NCBI RefSeq assembly: GCF_000230835.1
Contig: NZ_CM001240.1
Coordinates: forward strand, 4,165,779 to 4,229,778
Direction: 5' to 3'
DNA: 64,000 bases
DNA from: Clostridium sp. DL-VIII
GTDB taxonomy: Bacteria; Bacillota; Clostridia; Clostridiales; Clostridiaceae
Of this stretch, positions 1 through 8,451 are shown one piece after another; position 1 is the stretch's first letter, and each line of letters opens with the position of its first letter. The position numbers were made by a program, and so were the translations under genes. Under the pieces are notes generated by a model. It searched no databases. It was not told the DNA's origin and saw nothing but the letters and a program-made list of their open reading frames with translations.

Positions 1-248
1 ATTCCCCATGAAATATTATCATACTCTTTTGGCTTAACACTATTAAGCACTACACTGCCATACATTCCTTTTTCATCTTCTCCAACAAACATTGTACTAT
101 TATCAATAGCACTTTTAGCATAATCAGCTGTTGGATAAAGCCCCTTTTTCCAATTGGTATAAGACACTGTTTCTTCTTCATAATCCAGGATCTCATTATA
201 TATATTTTCTATTTCCAAAATATCATCTGCCGTAGCAACTCTAATCAT
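1..248 (-). CDS. GNAT N-acetyltransferase, 3'-truncated by window edge
   Basis: The minus-strand frame opens with ATG at 248 behind a GGAGGGG ribosome site and runs off the left edge of the window. The visible 82 residues begin MIRVATADDILEIENIYNEI and continue with an acidic helix and the stretch MFVGEDEKGMYGSVVLN, the usual beta1-alpha1 and beta2-beta3 pattern at the N-terminus of GNAT acetyltransferases. The acetyl-CoA-binding motif lies outside the window, so substrate cannot be suggested. A TATAAT box sits on the minus strand just upstream of the ribosome site. Confidence 0.75.
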   Translation of the reverse strand, partial: MIRVATADDILEIENIYNEILDYEEETVSYTNWKKGLYPTADYAKSAIDNSTMFVGEDEKGMYGSVVLNSVKPKEYDNISWG

Positions 249-368
249 CACTTTTCCCCTCCACAAATTACTATTTATATTACTGTAGATTATAGCATAC
301 TTTGCAGAAGTCATATTATTTAACTACAAATTGAACTTTATTCAACAAAAGTAATAAAAAATATCTAA

Positions 369-516
369 TGTGTCACTGTACTGACACATTAGCCAATTAT
401 AATAAAGCTAGAAATTCGATAATAAATTTTTCATAAATATTTATCTCATTAAATAAATATATTCCTAAAGAGTAACACTCATTTTCTTTTTGATGTGTTA
501 CTCTTTTATATTTTAA
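369..516 (+). repeat. Hairpin repeat, copy 1 of 3
   Basis: This copy has a 5' hairpin (TGTGTCA/TGACACA, 369-388), an AT-rich linker containing CATAAATATTT and CATTAAATAAATAT, and a strong 3' hairpin (AAAGAGTAACAC/GTGTTACTCTTT, 467-506) followed by T-rich sequence. The same unit recurs near 4077-4185 and 9125-9275 in the same orientation. No plus-strand gene precedes this copy, so it is not simply the terminator of a local gene. Confidence 0.85.
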
Positions 517-575
517 GTGATTCTTAAATGAATACGTGATTAATGCACCTTTTTAATTTCTTTAAGTAAACGTGG

Positions 576-604
576 TTTACAGATTTTAAAGACAAAACGT
601 TATT
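576..604 (+). promoter_or_regulatory. Candidate UviA/TcdR-type promoter for the endolysin gene
   Basis: TTTACA (576-581), 17 bp, then GTTATT (599-604). A TTTACA -35 element is known for promoters read by the TcdR/BotR/TetR/UviA sigma-factor group, and a gene for such a factor lies nearby at 3298, itself preceded by TTTACA-N17-CTTTTA. Downstream, a near-palindrome (GTTAT-G-CAGCGCTG-ATAAC, 615-633) lies in the leader. Assignment to this sigma class is inference. Confidence 0.5.
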
Positions 605-662
605 ATTAGTGAAAGTTATGCAGCGCTGATAACCTTAAAAATAAATTAAGGAGGTCATTAAA

Positions 663-1433
663 ATGGCAGAAAACATGAATGACAATGCACGATATATTTA
701 TTCTTTTTTTAAAAACAAGGGATGGACAAGTAATTCTATTTGCGGAATGCTTGGAAACATGCAAGGAGAATCTGGAATTATTGCAGATATAGATGAAATC
801 AGCGGAGGTGGCGGATACGGTTTAGTACAGTGGACTCAAAAATCTATTCTTACTAATTGGGCAAGCCAAAATGGACTAGATTACAAGGCAGTTGATACAC
901 AATGCCGAAGAATACAATGGGAACTTGAAAATGGTCAGCAATTTTATTCAACAAGTGCTTATCCAATGAATTTTAGTCAATTCACTCAAAGTACAAGTAC
1001 TCCTACTTATTTGGCAGAAGTATTTATAAATAACTATGAAAGACCTGTTAACCGCAACCAACCTCAAAGAGGTGTTTGGGCTGAGCAATGGTATAGTACC
1101 CTTGCAGGCGGAACTACTCCACCACCTAGTGGTACAACTTATACTGTTCAAGCCGGTGACACTTTGAGTGGAATTGCTGCAAAGTTTGGTGTTACAGTGG
1201 CTCAGCTTCAAGAATGGAATGGAATTTCAAACCCTAATCTAATCTATGTAGGACAGGTTCTTAAGGTATCTGCTGGAAGTTCTGGAGGAACTACCACCTA
1301 TACTGTTCAATCTGGTGACACTTTAAGCGGAATCGCTGCAAAATTTGGAACTACAGTTGCTCAGCTTCAAGCATGGAATGGAATTTCAAATCCCAATCTA
1401 ATCTATGTAGGACAAGTTTTGAGAGTAAGATAA
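663..1433 (+). CDS. Phage-type endolysin: tail-lysozyme domain plus two LysM domains
   Basis: This 256-residue protein should cut peptidoglycan. Residues about 8-150 match the phage tail lysozyme fold, with the helix containing GNMQGESG (candidate catalytic Glu36) followed by the glycine-rich GYGLVQW stretch. A proline linker (about 152-158) joins two LysM repeats (about 160-204 and 222-256), each with [16 protein letters not shown], which bind glycan. No signal peptide is present, so export would need a holin; a UviB/BhlA-like gene lies 2.4 kb downstream. The start is set by AAGGAGG eight bases upstream. It stands alone, with a TTTACA-type promoter, and could equally be a cell-wall remodelling enzyme. 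Confidence 0.9.
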   Translation: MAENMNDNARYIYSFFKNKGWTSNSICGMLGNMQGESGIIADIDEISGGGGYGLVQWTQKSILTNWASQNGLDYKAVDTQCRRIQWELENGQQFYSTSAYPMNFSQFTQSTSTPTYLAEVFINNYERPVNRNQPQRGVWAEQWYSTLAGGTTPPPSGTTYTVQAGDTLSGIAAKFGVTVAQLQEWNGISNPNLIYVGQVLKVSAGSSGGTTTYTVQSGDTLSGIAAKFGTTVAQLQAWNGISNPNLIYVGQVLRVR

Positions 1434-1583
1434 ATTATTTGTAAATTTTCGTGACAGAATTAAAGCATAATTTTTTTTGATTTTTTCTAATTTTTTAAAA
1501 TCATAAATATTAGATATTTAATTCTAATAGGCAGCAATGAAAACGTTGCTGTCTATTTTTTAATTCAATAATAACATTATGTC

Positions 1584-2150
1584 CTATCCATGAAAATAAC
1601 CGGTTCTCGCTGAAACCACAACATAAGGTACTTCTTTACCTTCTTTTATAACATAGGCTTGGTATAAATCATCTTGCAAAGGTTCTAATTTAACGACTTT
1701 TTCCTCATATGTGTCATATAAATCTTTTTTAAATAGATCTTCCCAATCCTTTGGAATAGGTGCATTTAGAGTTATATACATAGCAAAACTCTCTACATCA
1801 TCAGCATTACCTCCATTAGCTATATATTGCTTATATAAACTTTTAATATCAACTCGATTTAGGAATGTTTTACTCCATTTTATTTTTCCTGCTTCTGGTT
1901 TATCTTCTTGACCATTAATAATGTATTCTTTAACTTTTTCAGAAATATTCTGTTCTGAATAAGCCTCATCTTTTGTGTTATCGTCAGAAGATATCTGTTT
2001 TTCTTCTGAAGTATCACCATGGCTTTTAGTTGGACCTTGACTGGAGTTATTAGTATTATCATCCAATTTATTTGTACCATTAGAAACATTTGATGAGCAC
2101 GCTGTTAAAAAAATAATTAAAAATAGTAAACAAAATTTTAAATTTTTCAT
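1584..2150 (-). CDS. Predicted lipoprotein of unknown function
   Basis: The 188-residue product begins with a basic start, a hydrophobic stretch and the lipobox LTAC (Cys18), so it should be lipid-anchored on the outer face of the membrane. Residues about 20-65 are a Ser/Asn/Asp/Lys-rich low-complexity linker. The C-terminal 120 residues look globular, with WSKTFLNRVDIKSLYKQYI and a final segment of short strands (YVVVSARTGYFHG). I do not recognise the family. The gene is convergent with the endolysin gene and lies downstream of the minus-strand sigma-factor gene, separated by about 100 bp. Confidence 0.75.
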   Translation of the reverse strand: MKNLKFCLLFLIIFLTACSSNVSNGTNKLDDNTNNSSQGPTKSHGDTSEEKQISSDDNTKDEAYSEQNISEKVKEYIINGQEDKPEAGKIKWSKTFLNRVDIKSLYKQYIANGGNADDVESFAMYITLNAPIPKDWEDLFKKDLYDTYEEKVVKLEPLQDDLYQAYVIKEGKEVPYVVVSARTGYFHG

Positions 2151-2250
2151 GATAACCTCACTTCCATATATTATAATATCCAGACACTAACAAAATAATT
2201 ATAAACTTTTCAATTGCAGATGTAAAAAAATAAAAATTATCAATTTTCTA

Positions 2251-2790
2251 CTAAACAGCATTTAGATAGTCTCTTATTCTTGAAATAGCTCTTGTTCTAT
2301 TTTCACATACAGCTTGTCTGCTTATTTTTAAGTCAAAAGCAATCTCCGCATCACTCTTATCTCTTAAATATCGATTAATTAAAATAGACCTTTGTTTATC
2401 TGTAATTATTTCTTTGGAAAGAATTTCTTTTACTAAAAAATTATCGAATTTATTATCTTTTACGCCTCTATCTGGAATAATATCAATACATATTTCTGAG
2501 CTCTGCTTCCCATTTATAATATGTTTTTTTAATAGATTTATACGTCTACTAATTAAAGCTTTATTTATATATACCACTAACGTTCCCTCTTTTTCACTAT
2601 CGAATTTACATAGATCAAGCTTATCTATTACTTGTATAAATTCTATTATCAAATCTGTTCTTGCTTCAGCGTATCCTAACTTATATTGATACTTTAATAT
2701 TATAGGCATAAATTTATCAATTAGAAATTGCATAGCCTCTTTATTACTCATCTGTGCCAATTTTATTACATCATACATTTTAGTATTCAT
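2251..2790 (-). CDS. UviA/TcdR-like group sigma factor, paralogue A
   Basis: This 179-residue protein resembles the small clostridial sigma factors TcdR, BotR, TetR and UviA. Residues about 33-60 (KYQYKLGYAEARTDLIIEF) fit sigma region 2, and the C-terminus (about 130-176) is a region 4 helix-turn-helix with SDAEIAFDLKISRQAV. It is clearly paralogous to the product of 3298-3831: both share YKLxYxEAxTDLII and the SRQAV/TRQAV recognition-helix motif. A clean AGGAGG lies before the ATG. No toxin or bacteriocin structural gene is adjacent. It might direct RNA polymerase to a small regulon including the endolysin, but no target is proven. Confidence 0.75.
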   Translation of the reverse strand: MNTKMYDVIKLAQMSNKEAMQFLIDKFMPIILKYQYKLGYAEARTDLIIEFIQVIDKLDLCKFDSEKEGTLVVYINKALISRRINLLKKHIINGKQSSEICIDIIPDRGVKDNKFDNFLVKEILSKEIITDKQRSILINRYLRDKSDAEIAFDLKISRQAVCENRTRAISRIRDYLNAV

Positions 2791-3166
2791 TCTTTTTACC
2801 TCCTAATCATGAAAAACATGTTATTTGAAAAATAATGTCTTAAAAATGCTATTGAATTTATATCCTTTGGCAATAATTAGTGCACAGTGTATAAAATTTG
2901 TTAAGAAAGTTTAATAATATGGAAATTAAAGAAGAAATCATAATAGATATGTTTTGGCTGTTATTCCTAGTATAAGGATATTGTATCGCTTTAGATCTAA
3001 TAAGTTGATATGCTTAGCTTATTTGTAATTAATTCAATCCTAAATTAAAGATTAAATCATATCATGCTTTATTTTGATATGTTCATAAATTGATCTCACT
3101 GCTTCAGAAAAATTATGCTTAAAATATATAAATACTTATTTACTTGACATCTAAAGTTATCAATTT

Positions 3167-3207
3167 AAATGACTAATACAATCTCATATTGTATTAGTCA
3201 TTTTTTT
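3167..3207 (+). terminator. Strong intrinsic terminator in the 507-bp gap between the sigma-factor genes
   Basis: AAATGACTAATACAAT pairs perfectly with ATTGTATTAGTCATTT around a 5-base loop and is followed by seven T. It lies on the plus strand in the divergent gap 2791-3297, where I find no gene of convincing size, so it either ends an untranslated transcript starting near 2900-3050 or insulates the downstream sigma gene. The rest of the gap is AT-rich and featureless to me. Confidence 0.8.
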
Positions 3208-3227
3208 ACTTTTTTTCATTCTTTAGG

Positions 3228-3256
3228 TTTACACATTTAAAAAATATTTGCTTTTA
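3228..3256 (+). promoter_or_regulatory. Candidate autoregulatory promoter of the sigma factor-holin operon
   Basis: TTTACA (3228-3233), a 17-bp spacer and CTTTTA (3251-3256) lie upstream of the sigma factor gene at 3298. The hexamer and spacing match the candidate promoter of the endolysin gene at 576-604. Sigma factors of the TcdR group are known to activate their own genes, so autoactivation is plausible. Confidence 0.5.
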
Positions 3257-3297
3257 GTAGGTAATTAGAACTCTTAAGAGAATTTAGGAGGTGCCAA

Positions 3298-3831
3298 ATG
3301 CCTACAAATTTATTATTATCTAATATCAAAACATTTCATAACAATCAAGAAGTTTTTGGAGATATTTTGACTCACTTTACCTCTAAGATTAAATATCTAA
3401 GCTATAAACTAAAATATCCCGAAGCAGAAACAGATCTCATCATATATTTATACGAACTTTTAAAAGTAATAGATGAACAAAAATTTAATACGGATAAAGA
3501 TATATTAATGTACATTTATAAATGTCTTAATAACAAGTCTATATCATTATTTCATAAGATAGCTAAAGATAAAGAATCAATGACTTTTACATCTGAAGCA
3601 GAGACATTAGATGTAATCGACTGCAATGAAAAAGATGATGAATATTCAGACATAGTTTTTAACGATCTGATTTCATCACTAAATCCTAAACAAAAGGAAC
3701 TTATGTTTTATAAGTTCTATTTACAATTATCAGATATAGAAATTGCAAAACTATTTAAGATAACAAGACAAGCTGTGAATAAATCTCTAAGAAAGGCTTT
3801 AGAGACATTAAGACAAGAATTATTAAATTAG
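3298..3831 (+). CDS. uviA: UviA/TcdR-like group sigma factor, paralogue B
   Basis: A 177-residue sigma-70-family protein of the clostridial toxin/bacteriocin regulator group. A region-2-like block (KYLSYKLKYPEAETDLIIYL, about 32-51) and a C-terminal region 4 with SDIEIAKLFKITRQAV (about 147-162) are visible; a long linker separates them. The gene begins at ATG 3298 after AGGAGG and is followed 17 bp later by a UviB/BhlA-like holin gene, the same order as uviA-uviB of the C. perfringens bacteriocin locus. The name is by family and synteny; the exact targets are unknown. The nearest candidate target promoters are its own and that of the endolysin. Confidence 0.75.
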   Translation: MPTNLLLSNIKTFHNNQEVFGDILTHFTSKIKYLSYKLKYPEAETDLIIYLYELLKVIDEQKFNTDKDILMYIYKCLNNKSISLFHKIAKDKESMTFTSEAETLDVIDCNEKDDEYSDIVFNDLISSLNPKQKELMFYKFYLQLSDIEIAKLFKITRQAVNKSLRKALETLRQELLN

Positions 3832-3848
3832 AACGGAGGTGAGAAATT

Positions 3849-4067
3849 ATGGATGAATTGATAAAAACCGCTGCAACTCAGGGAATCTGGGTAATGCTTA
3901 GCTGTGTACTTATAGTATACATACTAAAAGCACAGGAAACTAGGGATCTAAAACAGGAAGAAAGGGAAAAAAATTATCAAGAGATAATAAAGCAGCTTAC
4001 GGACAGATTAAATACTTTAGATTCAATAAATTCAACTATTAGTGAAATAAAAAATAAAATTAATTAG
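3849..4067 (+). CDS. uviB: UviB/BhlA-family holin-like small membrane protein
   Basis: The 72-residue product has one N-terminal membrane helix (about residues 13-27, WVMLSCVLIVYILKA) followed by a highly charged helix (ETRDLKQEEREKNYQEIIKQL), the standard architecture of the BhlA/UviB family. Members are holin-like and are linked to bacteriocin release in C. perfringens and Bacillus. GGAGGTGAG overlaps the region right after the upstream stop, so it is co-transcribed with the sigma-factor gene. It would give the leaderless endolysin at 663 a route across the membrane; that partnership is inferred from function and distance. Confidence 0.85.
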   Translation: MDELIKTAATQGIWVMLSCVLIVYILKAQETRDLKQEEREKNYQEIIKQLTDRLNTLDSINSTISEIKNKIN

Positions 4068-4076
4068 ATTTCATTC

Positions 4077-4185
4077 AGTTGATAATAATCTTTTCATAAA
4101 TATTTACCCCATTAAATAAATATAATAATAAAGAGTAACACTCATTTTATTTCCCCTTTTGATGTGTTACTCTTTATTATATTTT
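4077..4185 (+). repeat. Hairpin repeat, copy 2 of 3
   Basis: The core of the repeat, lacking the 5' TGTGTCA hairpin seen in copies 1 and 3. It keeps CATAAATATTTACCCCATT and the AAAGAGTAACAC/GTGTTACTCTTT hairpin (4130-4175). Outside the hairpin loop it is almost identical to copy 3. It sits after the holin gene, where it could act as terminator, and before the small secreted-protein gene. Confidence 0.85.
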
Positions 4186-4313
4186 ACATTAGTCTTAAAC
4201 TACTGTGAGATTTGAATTGTGCATAAAATTGAATATTTGTTTCTTAAATTCACATAATAATAATAATAATAATATACTTTTGATAAAATTTAACTTTTAA
4301 GGTGGTCAAAATA

Positions 4314-4631
4314 ATGAAAAGATTTATAGCCTCTTCTTCCATTTTTTTATTCTTATTATTTACTGCAAGTACAATTACAGCAGTAGCTCAACCTAAAATA
4401 TATTCACAAGGCTTTTATTCATTGAAAGATCTTGGCTTATTAGAAAATGTTTCTTATAATGTTCAAAATAATGAGCCTTATGTTAAGGGACTAGTAATTA
4501 TTATTGATACTAATCAAGATATACAACAAGTTATAAAAATTCAACCTAACTCCAGTAAAAATCCTTTAATCCCACTAAAAAATGACTATAAATTTATAAT
4601 TTCTGGCAACGTCAAATTAACCTTTTCTTAA
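4314..4631 (+). CDS. Small secreted protein, family paralogue 1
   Basis: A 105-residue protein starting at ATG 4314; the GTG at 4302 is part of the ribosome site AAGGTGG, so the longer reading is unlikely. It has a signal peptide with probable cleavage after AVA (about residue 28), then a short domain with QGFYSLKDLGLLENVSYNVQ and VIIIDTNQDIQQVIKIQP. Two intact paralogues lie at 26752-27069 and 27217-27537 and a remnant at 49082-49210. A TAATAA microsatellite and the block CTTAAATTCACATAATAA lie upstream. I do not recognise a named family; function unknown. A hairpin (AAAGGCACTTTTTAGTGTCTTT) after the stop is a probable terminator. Confidence 0.8.
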   Translation: MKRFIASSSIFLFLLFTASTITAVAQPKIYSQGFYSLKDLGLLENVSYNVQNNEPYVKGLVIIIDTNQDIQQVIKIQPNSSKNPLIPLKNDYKFIISGNVKLTFS

Positions 4632-4746
4632 AAGGCACTTTTTAGTGTCTTTTTGTTTATTTTACTTCAAATATTCTGAATATTCAAAGCTAGTAATAAA
4701 CTTAATTTTTTTTATTCCTGACTTTTTTACTAACTATTTATTCTTA

Positions 4747-5463
4747 TTATACTCCGAATAAATCAAAAACTTCAGCGTCGGCTATAACACGATCACTCTT
4801 CTTATCTGCATTTTTCAGCATACTTTGCATTTTATCTTCCATCGACTTTTTAAGAAGGTCCTGAAAATCAATAGCACGCAGCTTAAAAAATAATACAGGA
4901 TCTTCATCTAATTTTGAACCAACTCCATATAGTACTGCTGCAATATGTTTGCACATTCTTGCTGAATCAGGACATGTACATTTAAAATGAATTTCTTTTG
5001 GACTTGGAAATATTCCATTTCTTGAATTACTAAACATTTCATCAAATTCTTTAGGAAAACTCCCCAAAAGAAGTGTTTCTAAAGTATCTATTTTTCTATT
5101 ACAAAGCTGTTTAACTTTTTCCCAATTCTTTTTATCTAACTTATCAATAGAAATTGTAACATTATAAGGCTTTGAACTGCTTCCTTGAACTATTGCTTCT
5201 ACTTTTCCTTCTGAAATCTTTAAATCAAGCACTGCACCACTTTTTACATAAGTTTTTCCTCTGCTTATTCTATTTTTAAAATCTGCATAATTCTCTAAAT
5301 TCTTATTCCAGGCTTTTCCCCACCATTTTGATGCTATCTGATTTCCACTTATAATTATAGGTGATATATGAGGATTTGTTTTTCTAAGTTTTTCAAGACT
5401 TTTTTGATTCTTTTTAGCTTTATCTGCTGCTGATTCTGGCTTATACCAACCGTAATATCCCAT
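4747..5463 (-). CDS. SWIM zinc-finger protein, partner of SNF2 helicase
   Basis: The 238-residue protein carries a SWIM finger with Cys162, Cys164, Cys171 and His173 (CxC...CxH), a motif that binds DNA or protein. The N-terminal part contains WWGKAWNKNLE, a signature often found in bacterial SWIM proteins encoded beside SNF2 helicases. Its ATG immediately follows the TAA of the helicase gene (TAAATG), with the ribosome site AGGTGGTGA inside the helicase 3' end, so translation is probably coupled. The two presumably act together on DNA or nucleoprotein complexes; no specific pathway is shown. Confidence 0.85.
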   Translation of the reverse strand: MGYYGWYKPESAADKAKKNQKSLEKLRKTNPHISPIIISGNQIASKWWGKAWNKNLENYADFKNRISRGKTYVKSGAVLDLKISEGKVEAIVQGSSSKPYNVTISIDKLDKKNWEKVKQLCNRKIDTLETLLLGSFPKEFDEMFSNSRNGIFPSPKEIHFKCTCPDSARMCKHIAAVLYGVGSKLDEDPVLFFKLRAIDFQDLLKKSMEDKMQSMLKNADKKSDRVIADAEVFDLFGV

Positions 5464-8124
5464 TTATTTATCACCACCTAACTTAAATAATTCCATAAGT
5501 TCCTTATTATCAAGCTCTGTAATCCAACTTTCACCTGATGAAGCTATTATATCTCCAGCTAATTTTTGTTTTTCTTCTATCATTAAGTCTATTTTTTCTT
5601 CAATGGTTCCTTTTGTTACAAACTTATGTACCATTACATTTTTAGTCTGCCCTATACGGAAAGCTCTATCTGTAGCCTGATTTTCAACAGCTGGATTCCA
5701 CCATCTGTCAAAATGAATTACATGATTAGCACTTGTAAGATTTAAGCCAACTCCACCTGCTTTAAGCGAAAGTATCATATATGGAATGTACTCTTCTCCA
5801 TTAAAGGCTTCAACCATTTCACTTCTTTTCTTAACGGAAGTGCCTCCATGAAGTACTAAGCCTTTTCTATTAAAAATACTTTCAAGGAATGCTGATATTG
5901 GCTCTGTCATTTCCTTAAATTGAGTAAACACAAGCACTTTTTCTCTCTTTTCATATATATTTTCACAGATGTCTTTAAGCTGCTCAAATTTTCCACTATT
6001 ATCTAGCTTATATTCTTCAAGTCCTAAATATTGATCTGGATGATTACATATTTGTTTGAATTTTATGATATTTCCAAGTACAAGGCCTTTTCTTTCAATT
6101 CCTTCTGAATTATTTAATTTTGCTTCCAGCTCTTTTACAAGTTTATTATATAACACGATCTGCTTTTTACTTAAAGATGCATACTCTTTTATTTCTATTT
6201 TTTCTGGAAGATCTGCTATAACACTTTTATCTGTCTTTAATCTTCTTAATATAAATGGATTTATAATATTCTTAAGTTTTGCATAGTTACTATTATTTTC
6301 TCTTAAGGTCTTTGTAAAGTTTGTAAATTCTTTAACAGTACCCAAAAGCCCAGCATCTAAAAAATCAAATAATGACCAAAGATCAGAAAGTCTGTTTTCT
6401 ATAGGCGTACCTGTCATTGCTATTTTTGTTTTAGCTTTAATTTGCTTTATGGTCTTAGTTTGCTTTGTTCCTGGATTTTTTATAGCCTGTGCTTCATCTA
6501 AGATCAATATATCCCAAGTAATCTCTCTTATTTCTTCTAAACGACTTGCCATACCATAAGTAGTTATATATAAAAATGGGCTATCTTCTTCACCTAACTC
6601 TATAGATGTTTCTTTTCCATGAAGGACAGCTATTTTCATTTCAGGCGCAAACTTCTCTATTTCTTTCTGCCAGTTGCCTATTAATGAAGCTGGAATAATG
6701 AGAAGTGCTTTTCCCCCACTTTCAACTCTGATTTTCTCGAGAAAAGCAATAATCTGTACAGTTTTACCAAGTCCCATATCATCAGCTAAACATGCTCCAA
6801 AACCTAATTTTTGCATATAAGTAAGCCAGGAAAATCCTGTTTTTTGATATGGTCTTAAGGAAGCTTTAAAACTTGTACTTGGAGTATTTTCTTTTAAAAT
6901 ATCTGGATTTTTCATAGTATCACGTATCTTCTTAAGCCAAGTTCCATTTGATACTTCTAGATCCACAGAAGTTTCATTTATTCCAAGTTTTTCTCCTGCA
7001 TTAAGCTCCATACGCATGGCCTCTGCAATAGTTAATCCATCAGCTTTAGCTAAGGTGTCAGCCTTTTCATATGCCTCTAATACTTCTTTTAATTTATCTT
7101 TATCTATTTCTATCCATTTCCCTTTAATTAAGGCTAACCCTTCTGCTTCTAAAAGTAATTTTTTAAGCTCTTCCTTAGATATCTTTTCATCTCCAAAGAA
7201 TATTTCTGGTTCAAAGGATAATAATGCATCCATTCCAACCTTTGCTGGTTCTTTTTCACCAATTGAAACTGAAATCCTTAGGAAATTATTTTTCTTTCTC
7301 CACCAGTTTGGTATTCTGCACATTATTCCTGCTTCCTCATAAATAGGAATCTCTTTCAAAAGGCTATATGCATCATCTTTTGTAAATTTAAGTGGTGAAA
7401 ATAATTCTCCGCTTTCCATGAGACTTGATATGAAATCACTTTTGTCTGCTGCCTTACTTATTGTTCCCATGAGCTTAAGAAGTTTCTCTTTATCTTCTTT
7501 ATATTCTAATAAGGCATTTTTCAAAGGCATATGTTTAGCTTTACGTCTTCCTGCTTCTTTATTTTCTGTTGAATATGTAGCCAAAAATGCAAATGGATAA
7601 TGGTCCTCCTTGTTTTCAACTAAGTGAAAAAATACCCTTCCAGCAACATTTATATTTGTATTTCTTTCTATTAGATATTCCTGTACAGTACCTTTAAATT
7701 TAGCAATTTCTCTTCTGAATATATCTGCTGTTTCATTCCACACCTGCGAAATCCATTCATCATTTATAAATTCCATTCCTATTGAAAAAGGTACTCTATT
7801 CTTAATTTCTTCAATTTCTTCATATTCCAAAAATAATTCAGTATCCTCACGAGTTATCTCTATATCAGGCTTTCTTGAAATCTCTTTTATTAATTTATTT
7901 ACTATAAAGTATAAAAAACTTATAGTTTCTGACATCCATTCTTCTTCATTCGTAAAACCAAGGTTCCATAATGCCTTATATTTATCTTCTATAAATTTTG
8001 TATACCACACTTCCTGATTCTTTATATTATCTTCTGATAATTTTTTCTTAGGAGCTATCTCGTAATCTATTTTAAAACCTGCCTCTGTAAAAATTGCTAT
8101 TAGTTCTTTAAGACTCTTATCCAA
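5464..8124 (-). CDS. SWI2/SNF2-family DEAD/DEAH-box ATPase
   Basis: An 886-residue DNA translocase of the bacterial SNF2 type. The N-terminal ~400 residues form the accessory region typical of these proteins. The helicase core shows LADDMGLGKT (Walker A, about 446-455), the Walker B box LILDEAQ (540-546), and a C-terminal RecA lobe ending with QATDRAFRIGQTKNV, the arginine-finger motif VI. All core motifs are intact. The gene starts after AGGAGG and forms a two-gene operon with the SWIM-finger gene. A candidate promoter overlapping an operator at 8383-8404 points toward it, but lies about 260 bp upstream. Confidence 0.92.
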   Translation of the reverse strand: MDKSLKELIAIFTEAGFKIDYEIAPKKKLSEDNIKNQEVWYTKFIEDKYKALWNLGFTNEEEWMSETISFLYFIVNKLIKEISRKPDIEITREDTELFLEYEEIEEIKNRVPFSIGMEFINDEWISQVWNETADIFRREIAKFKGTVQEYLIERNTNINVAGRVFFHLVENKEDHYPFAFLATYSTENKEAGRRKAKHMPLKNALLEYKEDKEKLLKLMGTISKAADKSDFISSLMESGELFSPLKFTKDDAYSLLKEIPIYEEAGIMCRIPNWWRKKNNFLRISVSIGEKEPAKVGMDALLSFEPEIFFGDEKISKEELKKLLLEAEGLALIKGKWIEIDKDKLKEVLEAYEKADTLAKADGLTIAEAMRMELNAGEKLGINETSVDLEVSNGTWLKKIRDTMKNPDILKENTPSTSFKASLRPYQKTGFSWLTYMQKLGFGACLADDMGLGKTVQIIAFLEKIRVESGGKALLIIPASLIGNWQKEIEKFAPEMKIAVLHGKETSIELGEEDSPFLYITTYGMASRLEEIREITWDILILDEAQAIKNPGTKQTKTIKQIKAKTKIAMTGTPIENRLSDLWSLFDFLDAGLLGTVKEFTNFTKTLRENNSNYAKLKNIINPFILRRLKTDKSVIADLPEKIEIKEYASLSKKQIVLYNKLVKELEAKLNNSEGIERKGLVLGNIIKFKQICNHPDQYLGLEEYKLDNSGKFEQLKDICENIYEKREKVLVFTQFKEMTEPISAFLESIFNRKGLVLHGGTSVKKRSEMVEAFNGEEYIPYMILSLKAGGVGLNLTSANHVIHFDRWWNPAVENQATDRAFRIGQTKNVMVHKFVTKGTIEEKIDLMIEEKQKLAGDIIASSGESWITELDNKELMELFKLGGDK

Positions 8125-8382
8125 AAAATGTCCTCCTAATATTCTTTATATTTTGAATTATAACCAAATTACAACAAAGTATCCCCATGTAATTCCATCT
8201 TATATTTTGCCATAAAAGCTCTTTTTATAATGTATATGGCCATTTTTCTAATTGATATTATAACATAAATTGCACACGTCTCATTCTTGAATTTTTAAAA
8301 ATCATTTTTTATAGAATTTCTCATTTCAAAAAGCATTTGGAACTTCATTATAAACATCGCCTTTTAATATTAATTTATTAAT

Positions 8383-8427
8383 CGGAATTTGTATTCCGTT
8401 GTCAATATTCAAATTTTGAAGTAAAAT
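8383..8427. promoter_or_regulatory. GGAAT-N4-ATTCC operator with overlapping divergent promoters
   Basis: A perfect palindrome CGGAAT-TTGT-ATTCCG occupies 8383-8398. On the plus strand TTGTCA (8399-8404), 17 bp and TAAAAT (8422-8427) form a promoter for the TetR gene. On the minus strand TTGACA, 17 bp containing the palindrome, and ATTAAT form a second promoter. The same palindrome lies in promoter spacers at 18528-18543 and 21086-21101, so this is probably the TetR protein's own operator. Confidence 0.7.
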
Positions 8428-8451
8428 TAAAAAAGAAAGGTGGTTATCTGA

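Noticed and set aside
4255..4272. TAATAA microsatellite as phase-variation tract
   Set aside because: It lies in the leader of the small secreted gene and could alter promoter spacing, but with one sequence there is no evidence of length variation.
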